Shown piece after piece: positions 26,260 through 35,211 of a stretch of DNA of 64,000 bases (positions are counted from its first letter, which is position 1; each line of letters begins with the position of its first letter). Source of the stretch: Aestuariibius sp. HNIBRBA575 (lineage in GTDB: Bacteria > Pseudomonadota > Alphaproteobacteria > Rhodobacterales > Rhodobacteraceae). The notes beneath the pieces are model-generated. The model was not told the DNA's origin. It saw nothing but the letters and a program-made list of their open reading frames with translations, and searched no databases. The stretch spans positions 1,329,501-1,393,500 of the forward strand of contig NZ_CP162414.1 in the NCBI RefSeq assembly GCF_040932005.1. Reading direction: 5' to 3'. The position numbers were made by a program, and so were the translations under genes.

Positions 26260-26266
26260 TGGCGAA

Positions 26267-26290
26267 CCTTTAGGGTGTTGACCCTAAAGG
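26267..26290. other. Perfect hairpin between convergent genes
   Basis: CCTTTAGGGT (26267-26276) pairs with ACCCTAAAGG (26281-26290) around loop GTTG. It contains the stop codon of the minus-strand gene. No proper T-run follows on either strand, so terminator function is uncertain. Confidence 0.5.
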
Positions 26291-27237
26291 AAAATATTCA
26301 TCAAGGTCGGGACGACGCCCGATTGACCAACACCAATTGCTGATCCGGTGATTGCCACAGCGCGCGCCGCATAAGGCAGATGATCCCGTTCCAAAGTCAT
26401 ATATGACATTGCGGCCATTCCCACGGGCAATGACATCGCCAGTGTTGTCGCGTCTCTGGAAAATTGGGTGACGCGATGTGGGATCGAACTGGCCTGTGGT
26501 CCACCGGTGATGGGACAGGTCGGCACATTTGGGGGCGGGGTTAACATGGACTGCACCCGTGCCAGATGCTGGGATTGCGCCTTGCGGGCCTCGTGCAAAT
26601 TTGCCTCTGATTGAGGCGGTGGGCAGGTTTGGCTCACCGGCTCGGCCACGGGGTCATTCGACCGGGTGGCGTCTTTGCGGCGCAATTCTTCATCCAACCG
26701 CTCTTCTAATGCGGGCAGTAGCGTTTCGGGCGGGGTGCGATGATCTGGGATTTCAGCGGGAACATCAGCCCCCATGGCCAGACTGGGCCAAATCTGTTCC
26801 AAAATCAGATCATACAGATCCGCATCAAAGGCGTCTTGGACCTCAACCCAAAAGAAATGATCGCCCGGATGCACGTCTTCGATGCAATCCAACAGACCCT
26901 CACATAGGGATTGGCGCGCCTTGATTGGCAGGCCGTCATTCCAAGGGGCAGGGTGGGACCCCACCGATAAAACCAGCGAACTGGCAAAGAGTTGGGGGTC
27001 ATCGTGATCTGAATGCGACGGGGTTCCGCCGGTTTTCAGGTCGCAATGGGCCAGACATATCCGTGTATCTTCGAGTTCGAAGGTCACGAAATCGGAATAG
27101 TCAGATCGCACGGCGCATGCCCCAAGGGGACCGCCGTCCAAAGATGTTTTCAGGGCGCCCACTATGGATCGGAAATCCACCTGCTGTGGGTCTTTGTAAC
27201 ACAAAACAGCAATCGTACTGGCAGGGGTGTTGCTCAT
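26284..27237 (-). CDS. Hypothetical protein, 317 aa
   Basis: I do not recognise a family with confidence. The N-terminal 170 residues look like a compact alpha/beta domain (STIAVLCYKD at the start, later DHFFWVEVQDAFDADLYDLI). A Pro/Gln/Arg-rich, probably disordered middle follows (about 170-255). The C-terminus is more hydrophobic (TLAMSLPVGMAAMSYMTLE, then AAVAITGSAIGVG), perhaps one or two membrane-associated helices. GGAGG lies 6 nt before ATG 27237. The upstream region has TTAAC-rich sites including a full CtrA-like element, so cell-cycle or motility-linked expression is possible. Confidence 0.6.
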   Translation of the reverse strand: MSNTPASTIAVLCYKDPQQVDFRSIVGALKTSLDGGPLGACAVRSDYSDFVTFELEDTRICLAHCDLKTGGTPSHSDHDDPQLFASSLVLSVGSHPAPWNDGLPIKARQSLCEGLLDCIEDVHPGDHFFWVEVQDAFDADLYDLILEQIWPSLAMGADVPAEIPDHRTPPETLLPALEERLDEELRRKDATRSNDPVAEPVSQTCPPPQSEANLHEARKAQSQHLARVQSMLTPPPNVPTCPITGGPQASSIPHRVTQFSRDATTLAMSLPVGMAAMSYMTLERDHLPYAARAVAITGSAIGVGQSGVVPTLMNIFL

Positions 27238-27311
27238 CACAGCCTCCAAGATTGTTAACCATGATTTTGCCGGGCAATTGGGGCAGAATTTGGAAACAAT
27301 CGGGGCCGTTG

Positions 27312-27326
27312 TTAACTATTTATTAA
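27312..27326. promoter_or_regulatory. CtrA-like site TTAA-N7-TTAA upstream of the 317-aa gene
   Basis: TTAA 27312-27315 and TTAA 27323-27326 are separated by 7 nt. A third TTAA follows 6 nt later (27333-27336), and GTTAACCAT-type half sites occur near 27256 and 27323. The full site is about 75-90 bp upstream of the hypothetical gene start. Confidence 0.45.
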
Positions 27327-27483
27327 CCATAATTAACGTGCTGAAATGGCGTTATTTCCCAATAAAATTGGGTTTATTGACGGGGCTGACCTGTGCAAAT
27401 ATGGCGGTTGACCTAAGGTAAAGCGGCAAGTGCCTGCACATTTGTTAACAATGACCTACGCCCCCAAAGCACGTCTTATTCGG

Positions 27484-27993
27484 TCAGAAATTAACCAAAT
27501 GCGTCGGCATGATCGTCAAAGTCAGCGTTTGACTGCTGGTCGAACCTGCGGCTTGCCCCGTTAAACCGATTGCAATTTGGCGATCTGCATTGCGAAAGAG
27601 CTGTGCATGCCCATTTGACCCGGCATAAGAATAGCCACGCGCGTGCAACGCTTCGATCAAATAATCAGGCGCAGCATTGGCAAAGGCGATCTGTGTGGCT
27701 GTGATAATGCATTTGTTCGTTTCTGTACGAACTTGGATCGAGGACGTCAGGCTGCGGCTGCGTTTGAAGCCAAAAGAAGTGGGTTCCAGCCCCGCGGCCA
27801 AGAAAGGTGTCGCATCATCGCCACCCTGCAAATAGGTGATGCAGGCGTTAAGAGGCGGGGTCATTTCAGTGATCAAAAACTGCGTTTGGCTGGCAATCGC
27901 GTTGGCTTGGGCCTCTTGTACAGATTGGGGATTACATCCCAACAACACACCAGCAGACAAAAGAATGGCAAAACCGGATGTCTTGAAACGCAT
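27484..27993 (-). CDS. Predicted lipoprotein of unknown function
   Basis: A 169-aa protein with a lipoprotein signal: hydrophobic h-region then VLLGC, giving an acylated Cys at residue 20. The mature part has three further Cys or polar clusters (NACITYLQGG, TNKCIITATQ) and a beta-rich C-terminus. No known family was recognised. AAAGG lies 8 nt before the ATG. It sits between glnA and the 317-aa gene and is probably monocistronic. Confidence 0.65.
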   Translation of the reverse strand: MRFKTSGFAILLSAGVLLGCNPQSVQEAQANAIASQTQFLITEMTPPLNACITYLQGGDDATPFLAAGLEPTSFGFKRSRSLTSSIQVRTETNKCIITATQIAFANAAPDYLIEALHARGYSYAGSNGHAQLFRNADRQIAIGLTGQAAGSTSSQTLTLTIMPTHLVNF

Positions 27994-28052
27994 ATCGCAC
28001 CTTTAAATATCAATCACTTGTTGGGAATTGATACCAAGTGTTCTGACATAAG

Positions 28053-28080
28053 AAAAGGCAGCCCAGAAACCCGGACTGCC
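28053..28080 (-). terminator. Terminator of glnB-glnA
   Basis: An 8-bp stem with one mismatch (28057-28064 with 28073-28080) is followed on the minus strand by TTTTC, 25 nt after the glnA stop. Confidence 0.7.
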
Positions 28081-28105
28081 CAATTTTTGTCGCAACTGCG
28101 CTGAA

Positions 28106-29512
28106 TTAGCAGCTGTAGTACATTTTGAATTCAACAGGGTGTGGTGTGTGCTCATAGGCATACACTTCGTCCCATTTCAGTTCCAAATAGCCGTCGATCT
28201 GGGATTTGGTGAACACGTCACCGGCCAGCAAGAAGTCGTGATCGGATTCCAGCGCTTCCAGAGATTCACGCAAAGACGCGCAAACGGTTGGAATTTCAGC
28301 CAGCTCTTCTGGGGGCAGATCGTACAGATCTTTGTCAGAGGAGGGGCCGGGATCGATTTTGTTTTTGATACCGTCAAGACCAGCCATCAACAGGGCCGCA
28401 AAGCACAGGTATGGGTTGGCTGCTGGATCAGGGAAACGGGCTTCGACGCGTTTTGCCTTGGGGGATTCTGCCCATGGAATACGAACGCAACCGGACCGGT
28501 TGGATGCGGAATAGGCGCGCAGAACGGGGGCTTCAAAACCGGGGATCAAACGTTTGTAGCTGTTTGTCGATGGGTTTGTGAACGCGTTCAGTGTTTTTGC
28601 GTGCTTCAGGATGCCGCCGATGAAGTACAGAGCTTCTTGGGACAGATCCGCATATTTGTCGCCTGCAAACAGGGGCTTGCCCTCTTTCCAGATGGACATG
28701 TTCACGTGCATGCCTGTGCCGTTATCACCGGAAATCGGCTTGGGCATAAAGGTGGCGGATTTGCCGTAAGCTTGGGCAACGTTGTGCACAACGTATTTGT
28801 ATTTCTGCAGCTCATCCGCTTGGTGCGTCAATGTGCCGAAAATCAGGCCCAGCTCGTGCTGACAGGACGCCACTTCGTGGTGGTGTTTGTCAACTTTCAT
28901 GCCCATGCGTTTCATGGTCGACAGCATTTCAGAACGGATGTCCTGAGCGTCGTCGATTGGGTTCACAGGGAAATAGCCGCCCTTGATGCCGGGACGGTGG
29001 CCTGTATTGCCCATTTCGTATTCGGTGTCAGAATTCCAGGACGCGTCCAGCGCGTCAACTTGGTAGGACACTTTGTTCATTTCAACGCTATAGCGCACGT
29101 CGTCGAACAGGAAAAACTCAGCTTCTGGGCCCATATAGGCGGTGTCACCGATGCCGGATGCGATCAGATACGCTTCGGCTTTTTCGGCGGTGCCGCGTGG
29201 GTCACGCTCATAGGCTTCGCCGGTGTCTGGTTCGACGATGGAACAGTGAATACAGATGGTTTTTTCTGCATAAAACGGGTCCAGATAGGCCGATTTGACA
29301 TCTGGCATCAATTTCATGTCGGATTGATCAATGGATTTCCAGCCCGCGATGGAAGAGCCATCAAACATAAAGCCATCATCCAGGAAATCTTCGTCAACTT
29401 CGTCAGCGATGACGGTGACGTGCTGAAGTTTGCCGCGGGGGTCGGTAAAACGGATATCGACATATTCGATACCTTCGTCTTTGATCTTCTTGACTAGATC
29501 AGCATTGCTCAT
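28106..29512 (-). CDS. glnA: Type I glutamine synthetase
   Basis: GlnA makes glutamine from glutamate, ammonia and ATP. The 468-aa sequence has the N-terminal signature FDGSSIAGW, the metal-binding stretch around PEAEFFLFDD, the ATP-binding region with MHVNMSIWKEGKPLF, and the adenylylation loop DKDLYDLPPEE whose Tyr (near residue 397) is the usual GlnE target. ATG 29512 is chosen over 29518 because GAGGA lies 7 nt from it and only 1 nt from the earlier ATG. It follows glnB by 51 nt, the typical nitrogen-assimilation pair. Confidence 0.97.
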   Translation of the reverse strand: MSNADLVKKIKDEGIEYVDIRFTDPRGKLQHVTVIADEVDEDFLDDGFMFDGSSIAGWKSIDQSDMKLMPDVKSAYLDPFYAEKTICIHCSIVEPDTGEAYERDPRGTAEKAEAYLIASGIGDTAYMGPEAEFFLFDDVRYSVEMNKVSYQVDALDASWNSDTEYEMGNTGHRPGIKGGYFPVNPIDDAQDIRSEMLSTMKRMGMKVDKHHHEVASCQHELGLIFGTLTHQADELQKYKYVVHNVAQAYGKSATFMPKPISGDNGTGMHVNMSIWKEGKPLFAGDKYADLSQEALYFIGGILKHAKTLNAFTNPSTNSYKRLIPGFEAPVLRAYSASNRSGCVRIPWAESPKAKRVEARFPDPAANPYLCFAALLMAGLDGIKNKIDPGPSSDKDLYDLPPEELAEIPTVCASLRESLEALESDHDFLLAGDVFTKSQIDGYLELKWDEVYAYEHTPHPVEFKMYYSC

Positions 29513-29563
29513 CTGCATATCCTCATTTGTCAGATTGAATAGGTTGGTCAGGCAAATCAGCGC

Positions 29564-29923
<360 letters not shown>

Positions 29924-30033
29924 CTACGTTATCTGGCAAAGACCACTTCCCGTTGGGGGTCACAATTGCCTAAGGTCAGACAGGCCCCGCGGCATTTTTG
30001 TATTTAGGTGTTGTGCTTAATTTTTGTGCAGTT

Positions 30034-30050
30034 TGCACGCGAAGTGTGCA
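30034..30050 (-). promoter_or_regulatory. NtrC-like inverted repeat upstream of glnB
   Basis: TGCAC-N7-GTGCA (30034-30038 and 30046-30050) fits the NtrC operator pattern. An overlapping GTGCA-GTT-TGCAC lies just before it. No sigma54 -24/-12 promoter could be found nearby; in Rhodobacter capsulatus NtrC is known to work with sigma70. Confidence 0.4.
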
Positions 30051-30076
30051 GTTTTGAATCTCTGAAAGTGCGATTG

Positions 30077-31663
30077 ATGACCGATTTCCTTTCCCAAGTC
30101 TTAACATCTGCGCAAATGCGTAGGATCGAGGCAGATGCCATCAAAAGTGGCGCTGTCACCGGGGCCGAATTGATGGAACGCGCCGGGCAGGGGGTGGTTG
30201 ATGCCATTTCTGCGCACTGGCCAGACCTTTTAAACGCCAAAGGGCGCGCCGTTGTTTTATGTGGCCCGGGCAATAATGGCGGCGACGGGTTTGTGATCGC
30301 GCGGTTGCTGCATGGGCTGGGTTGGCGGGTGGATGTCTATCTGTTTGGGGATCCCGAAAATCTGCCGTCGGATGCGCGATTGAATTATGATGCGTGGTGC
30401 GCAATCGGCGATGTTGCCCCACTGACAGACGGCACATTCGATGGGTATGCAGACCGAAATCCGCACCCAGCGCTGGCAATCGATGCGTTGTTTGGCACCG
30501 GGCTGTCGCGGCCTTTTGTTGAATTGGGGCGGGTGCAGAAAACGCTAAACACTTGGCGTGCTGGATGCGCAACCGATGCCATGCCCGTCGTCGTGTCGGT
30601 GGATATTCCAAGCGGTCTGTGTGCGGATTCTGGGCGGTATCTTGGGGATGATCTGAGCCATCCGTTGGACAGGCGTATCGCTGCGCATTTAACGGTGACC
30701 TTTCATACGGCAAAGCGGGGGCATTATTTGTCCGATGGGGCGCTGGGATGTGGCCAATTGCATGTCGTTGATATCGGCCTGACCAAACAACCGGACCCGG
30801 ACATCGTTCATTTGGCATGCCCAAATCGCCAAGCGTTGATGAAACGCGCTGAATGTCACAAGTTTTCCCACGGGCATGCCGTTGTGATCGCGGGTCCAGC
30901 AGGGCAGGGCGGCGCTGCGCGATTGGCGTCGCGGGGCGCATTGCGGATCGGGGCTGGGCTGGTCACGTTGGGATGTGATGCGGGCGCCATGGCAGAAAAC
31001 GCCGCGCGGTTGGACGCGATCATGACGCGGGAAATCGCAGATGCCAAAGCGTTGGCAACCTTGTTACAGGACACACGGATAAACGCGGTGAGTTTGGGGC
31101 CGGGGCTGGGATTAACCGCAGATCGGAAGGATCTGATTGCGACGGCGTTGCGCAGTGGGCGCGCGCTTGTGCTGGATGCAGATGCGCTGACGTTGGTGGC
31201 TCAAAACGCCGACCTGTTTGATCTGTTACACGATAAGTGCGTGTTAACACCCCATGCGGGCGAATTTGCGCGACTGTTTCCTGATATTGCGGACCAATTG
31301 AACCAATCTGCCATTTCAGGCCCGGCCTTTTCCAAGGTCGACGCCACCCGTGCCGCCGCGAAACGCGCGGGCTGTGTGGTGTTGTTCAAAGGCGCGGACA
31401 CGGTGATCGTCGACCCAGAGGGGCGCTGCGTGATCAACGCCGCGACCTACAAACGCGCCGCGCCTTGGTTAGCGACGGCCGGATCTGGGGATGTGTTGGC
31501 GGGGTTTATCACCGGATTAATGGCGCGGGGGTTTTCCCCCAGCAAGGCTGCAGAAACCGGGGCGTGGCTGCATGTGGAATGCGCCCGCCAATTTGGTCCG
31601 GGGCTGATCGCCGAAGATTTGCCAGACATGTTACCGCAGGTTTTTCGGCACCTGGAACGTTAG
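30077..31663 (+). CDS. nnr: Bifunctional NAD(P)HX epimerase / ADP-dependent dehydratase
   Basis: This 528-aa enzyme repairs hydrated NAD(P)H. The N-terminal YjeF epimerase domain (about 1-215) carries GPGNNGGDGFVIAR and a later VDIPSGL. The C-terminal ADP-dependent dehydratase domain has AGPAGQGGAARLASRGALRIGAGL and the catalytic-site region ATAGSGDVLAGFITGL. The start at 30077 (MTDFLSQVL) is chosen because the longer frame overlaps the putative NtrC site and does not look like family sequence. There is no strong ribosome binding site. It diverges from glnB. Confidence 0.93.
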   Translation: MTDFLSQVLTSAQMRRIEADAIKSGAVTGAELMERAGQGVVDAISAHWPDLLNAKGRAVVLCGPGNNGGDGFVIARLLHGLGWRVDVYLFGDPENLPSDARLNYDAWCAIGDVAPLTDGTFDGYADRNPHPALAIDALFGTGLSRPFVELGRVQKTLNTWRAGCATDAMPVVVSVDIPSGLCADSGRYLGDDLSHPLDRRIAAHLTVTFHTAKRGHYLSDGALGCGQLHVVDIGLTKQPDPDIVHLACPNRQALMKRAECHKFSHGHAVVIAGPAGQGGAARLASRGALRIGAGLVTLGCDAGAMAENAARLDAIMTREIADAKALATLLQDTRINAVSLGPGLGLTADRKDLIATALRSGRALVLDADALTLVAQNADLFDLLHDKCVLTPHAGEFARLFPDIADQLNQSAISGPAFSKVDATRAAAKRAGCVVLFKGADTVIVDPEGRCVINAATYKRAAPWLATAGSGDVLAGFITGLMARGFSPSKAAETGAWLHVECARQFGPGLIAEDLPDMLPQVFRHLER

Positions 31664-31675
31664 GACTGGCGACGA

Positions 31676-32152
31676 CTAAAGCGTCGCAACCTCAAGCCCA
31701 TCTGCGTAGATGATATGGGGCATGTCGAGTTTCAGTTCGTAACACTTCATTGTCTGCGCATCGCCCGTGCGGATAAATTCACCATCCACCAGCCGATGTG
31801 CCGGAACGGTGGCCTGATCCGCGCCAAAGATCGCTTTGGCCCGCCAATCGCGAATGTGAATGCGTGTATCCGGGGCTACGGCCATATCTTTGTCCGGGCG
31901 GGTATTGCCCAGCGAACCGGCCATGATCAAAATCGGGGTGATTTTAACATCTTGGGATTTGATCGCTTCGAGTTGTACCATGCCCGCGTCACGGGTGATA
32001 ATCTTATCCCCGACGACGAGGTTTTCCACCCAGACTTCGCCGCGCATTGTCATGACCGATGTGCCAGCCATCAATCCGCGAACATCCTGACCAACCGTGA
32101 CCAGTGTAACATTTTCCACGCCTGCAGCGTGTCCTAATCTCATATTGCCCAT
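31676..32152 (-). CDS. Short Hint (hedgehog/intein-like) domain protein
   Basis: The 158-aa protein carries a Hint_2-type domain, common in Rhodobacteraceae. The opening strand motif is AGTSVMTMRGEVWVENLVVGDKI followed by TRDAGMVQLEAI; later come PDTRIHIRDWRAK and VPAHRLVDG. The residue before GTSV is Ala, not the Cys/Ser that starts autoprocessing, and there is no C-terminal His-Asn, so self-cleavage is unlikely. ATG 32152 is preferred to a TTG at 32206 that lacks a ribosome binding site. A near-CtrA site, TTAC-N7-TTAA, lies at 32241-32255. Confidence 0.75.
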   Translation of the reverse strand: MGNMRLGHAAGVENVTLVTVGQDVRGLMAGTSVMTMRGEVWVENLVVGDKIITRDAGMVQLEAIKSQDVKITPILIMAGSLGNTRPDKDMAVAPDTRIHIRDWRAKAIFGADQATVPAHRLVDGEFIRTGDAQTMKCYELKLDMPHIIYADGLEVATL

Positions 32153-32313
32153 AGCGTTTGCCGCCCTTTGGTTAACTGCCTCAGTTTTCTTTAACGATAA
32201 TGGCAAGAAAGCGACTTCGTCATGCCGTTTTCTAGAAATCTTACTAAATCGTTAACAAAGTGAGTCATTTTCGCCTCGCATCTGGTTTCAACCTTTGCTA
32301 ATCAACCGGCAAT

Positions 32314-32398
32314 GCGGGTGTGGCGGAATTGGTAGACGCACCAGATTTAGGTTCTGGCGCCGCGAGGCGTGGGGGTTCGAGTCCCTTCACCCGCACCA
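32314..32398 (+). tRNA. tRNA-Leu (anticodon UAG)
   Basis: The acceptor stem GCGGGTG pairs with CACCCGC, the D arm contains GGTAGACGCA, and the anticodon stem CCAGA/TCTGG encloses loop TTTAGGT with anticodon TAG. A long variable arm (GGCGCCGCGAGGCGT) marks a class II tRNA, and the T arm has GGTTCGAGTCC. The terminal CCA is encoded. No integrase or 3'-end duplicate was seen nearby. Confidence 0.97.
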
Positions 32399-32491
32399 CA
32401 AATCAGAAAAATCACCTGTAATTCGCAATTTTTTACTGCAAGTCGCGTTGATGGTTTTGCACGGTCGCTGACACAAGGTCCGATTCTTTTT

Positions 32492-34933
32492 TCAACCTAT
32501 GTAAGGGCCAACCCGTTTTGATCTGACCATGTCCTGATGGAAATCAAAGCGAATTCCTTCGAGGATCAGCTCTCGGAACGCATTAGCAGGGAGGGGCCGC
32601 GAAAAGAAATATCCCTGAAGCACGTCACAGCCCAGACCATTTAGAATGTTGACGGCATTTTGCGTTTCCACCCCTTCTGCGATCACTTCTAGGCCCAAGC
32701 GATCACAGAGATTGATGATGGTGGACACAATGGATTGCGCTTCGGGGTCTTCGATTTCAAACACAAAGGATTGGTCGATTTTTAACCGGTTAAGCGGCAA
32801 AGCACGGACATAGCTCAGAGATGAATATCCGGTTCCAAAGTCATCCAGAGAAATCACAATCCCTGCTTCGGACAGTTCTTCGAGCAAGAAACGGGTCGCA
32901 GGGACATCATCAATCAACACGCCTTCGGTGATCTCAATTTCAAGACGAGACGGTGGGAATCCGGTTTCAGTTAGGATGCGTTTGATTTTATCCGCAACAT
33001 TGCCGCGCCGAACCTCAATCGGGGATAGGTTCATGGCCAGCATAAGCGGAGTGCCATCAGGGCGTGGCGGCCATCGCAGCGCATCAAGGCAGGCGCGGCG
33101 CAGCAATTGTTCGCCAAGATCGTGGATCAGACCGGTTTCTTCTGCGATTGCGATAAACAGGTCGGGGGCTACAAAACCAAGGTCATCATCGTTCCACCTA
33201 GCCAGCGCTTCTGCGCCGATGATCTGACTGGATTTTGTGCAAAACTGGGGTTGATAGTAAGGTTCAATACACCCGGTCTGGACGGCTTTGCGTAGTTTTT
33301 CGGTTACGTTGATCCGGTTCTGCACACCATCCATCATCGCCGGAATAAAGGTCACACATTTGTTGCGTCCGCCACGTTTGGCTGCATAAAGCGCAAGGTC
33401 AGCGTGATTAAGCAGCGTCGCGCCCTGGTTTGTATCCTGTGGAAATTTCGCGATACCAACCGATCCGGTCAGGCTGATTTCAAGATGATTGACCAAAAAC
33501 GGTTCTGACAAGCAATCCAGCAATTGGGTCCCCATTTGATGATGGGCAAAGTGCATTTCCGAAGGGTGAAGTTTGCAAAACACAAGGAACTCATCCCCAC
33601 CCAACCGCGCAACCACAGCCTGATCTTCAACCACACCGAGCAACCGATTGGTGACGATTTGCAACAGCTTATCACCCGCCGTGTGCCCATAGCCGTCGTT
33701 AACATTTTTAAACCCATCTAAATCAATTAGAAATATCAAGGCCCTGTCATGAGCAGGATCAAGTTCAGACAGGACGGTTTGAACAAAATTTCTGTTATAG
33801 GCCCCGGTCAGCGGGTCATGTTTGGCTAGAAATTCGACGTGTTTTTTCGCTTCGACCGTTGCGGTTGCATCTGCAAAAAAGCCCCGAAAGCCGGAAAAGT
33901 TGCCATTTTGATATTGCGGGCGACCCTTCATCACGATCCACCGAATTGTGCCGTCCGCAGACATCCGCAAAGGCAATGTCACATTGTGCAAATCAACCTT
34001 TTCATCAAATGCCGTGCCCAGTTTGATCACTTCTGGCTGGCCATCCGGTTCTACCGAGTTTTTCAGCGCCTCCAAAAGTCCGGTTCGGGCCATTTTCGTT
34101 TCATCAAGGTTCAACAGATCAAGGATTTTTCGTGGGCAATTCACGATGTTTCCCGCAACATCGGTTTCCCAAATCCACGCGGTCCCTTGCTCTTCGTAAT
34201 CCTTGAGCATCAGGTCAACGACTTCGGTTTTATGCATCAAATCTTCTTGGACCTGAAAGGCACGCATTTGCGCCTTTGCCCGCTCTAAAACGGTGTTAAA
34301 AATGCCAGCCGAGGCGACCAAGGCCAAGGAACCTAACAGAAAGTCAATTGAGGTTTGATTGAGAATGCCAAAGGTGAATGGGACCAAGCTGAGCGTGACA
34401 GCATGGATGGCCAAATACCAAAGCGCTGCCTTGGGCGCGTGAGAAAACCCAACTGTTCCCAGCGCAAGACTACCGATCATGACACATGTCAGAACCGTTT
34501 TGGCATCCCCCGCGACAAAAGGGTAAAACAACACCATACCAAAGCACCAGAGCGATGCATTTAGCTTTGTTTCTTTGACGAATTGGCACATATCGGCGCT
34601 GCGTCCATCCGTGCGATAACTGATCCGCCATGTGAAAAACAGCCACCAGGAAAAGGCCAGCATCAGCGACGTCCAAACAATGACAACCCCGTTAAGGCCC
34701 AAGCCCCAGGCCTGAAATGCCAGCACCGGTGCAAAGCATGTGTTGCCAACCACAAAGACCCGCATCTGTTCGATGGCACCGCGAATTTGTGATTTTCGCA
34801 AGCGATTGCCAGCATCCAAGGGCAATGATTCAAGCGCGATTTCATCAAACCCAAGCGCTTGTGACAACTTTGATCGAACTGCATTCACGAACGTTGCCAA
34901 ATATTCCGTCCCGTATGTCGGCTCGCACCTCAA
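32492..34933 (-). CDS. Membrane PAS-GGDEF-EAL c-di-GMP enzyme
   Basis: An approximately 810-aa signalling protein. About six hydrophobic helices (about 55-215) form a membrane sensor, followed by a coiled segment, a PAS-like domain (about 245-365), a diguanylate cyclase domain with intact RLGGDEF near 444, and a phosphodiesterase domain with intact EAL near 574, plus DDFGTGYSSL and KIDQSFV. Both output domains keep catalytic motifs. The start is uncertain: the 5'-most frame opens with TTG at 34933 without a clear ribosome binding site, and the first in-frame GTG/TTG after it are alternatives. It diverges from the next c-di-GMP gene across 278 AT-rich bases. Confidence 0.92.
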   Translation of the reverse strand: MRCEPTYGTEYLATFVNAVRSKLSQALGFDEIALESLPLDAGNRLRKSQIRGAIEQMRVFVVGNTCFAPVLAFQAWGLGLNGVVIVWTSLMLAFSWWLFFTWRISYRTDGRSADMCQFVKETKLNASLWCFGMVLFYPFVAGDAKTVLTCVMIGSLALGTVGFSHAPKAALWYLAIHAVTLSLVPFTFGILNQTSIDFLLGSLALVASAGIFNTVLERAKAQMRAFQVQEDLMHKTEVVDLMLKDYEEQGTAWIWETDVAGNIVNCPRKILDLLNLDETKMARTGLLEALKNSVEPDGQPEVIKLGTAFDEKVDLHNVTLPLRMSADGTIRWIVMKGRPQYQNGNFSGFRGFFADATATVEAKKHVEFLAKHDPLTGAYNRNFVQTVLSELDPAHDRALIFLIDLDGFKNVNDGYGHTAGDKLLQIVTNRLLGVVEDQAVVARLGGDEFLVFCKLHPSEMHFAHHQMGTQLLDCLSEPFLVNHLEISLTGSVGIAKFPQDTNQGATLLNHADLALYAAKRGGRNKCVTFIPAMMDGVQNRINVTEKLRKAVQTGCIEPYYQPQFCTKSSQIIGAEALARWNDDDLGFVAPDLFIAIAEETGLIHDLGEQLLRRACLDALRWPPRPDGTPLMLAMNLSPIEVRRGNVADKIKRILTETGFPPSRLEIEITEGVLIDDVPATRFLLEELSEAGIVISLDDFGTGYSSLSYVRALPLNRLKIDQSFVFEIEDPEAQSIVSTIINLCDRLGLEVIAEGVETQNAVNILNGLGCDVLQGYFFSRPLPANAFRELILEGIRFDFHQDMVRSKRVGPYIG

Positions 34934-35211
34934 ATGGTGGCGTCTTTGTAATTCATAGGTGAGAATTCAATTAAATTCAGTAAACGCCGACATTTGCGGT
35001 GGATTAAATGAGGCAGGTCAAAAATTGGAATTTTCATTAAAACTGTGGTAATTTGAGATGGGGGCGGCTTGGTGCAGTTTGGTTGCATCTTTGGATCCTT
35101 AACATCCGACCCCAAAGCGCCAAATTTGTCATGATTGTTAAAATAACCAAATCGAAAGAGAGTCTGGTATAAGACGTCCAATGTTGGTTTGTAGCTCGGA
35201 TAGGAGGGGAA

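Noticed and set aside
28139..29497. A 452-codon open frame antisense to glnA
   Set aside because: It mirrors the codon pattern of glnA, is rich in Phe, Val and Gly without any family motif, and has no ribosome binding site. Similar long antisense frames over acnA (14995-15969) and purB (22001-22612) have the same cause.
32314..32398. tRNA-Leu as the attachment site of a genomic island
   Set aside because: No integrase or transposase and no repeat of the tRNA 3' end was seen, and the following c-di-GMP genes look like native sequence.
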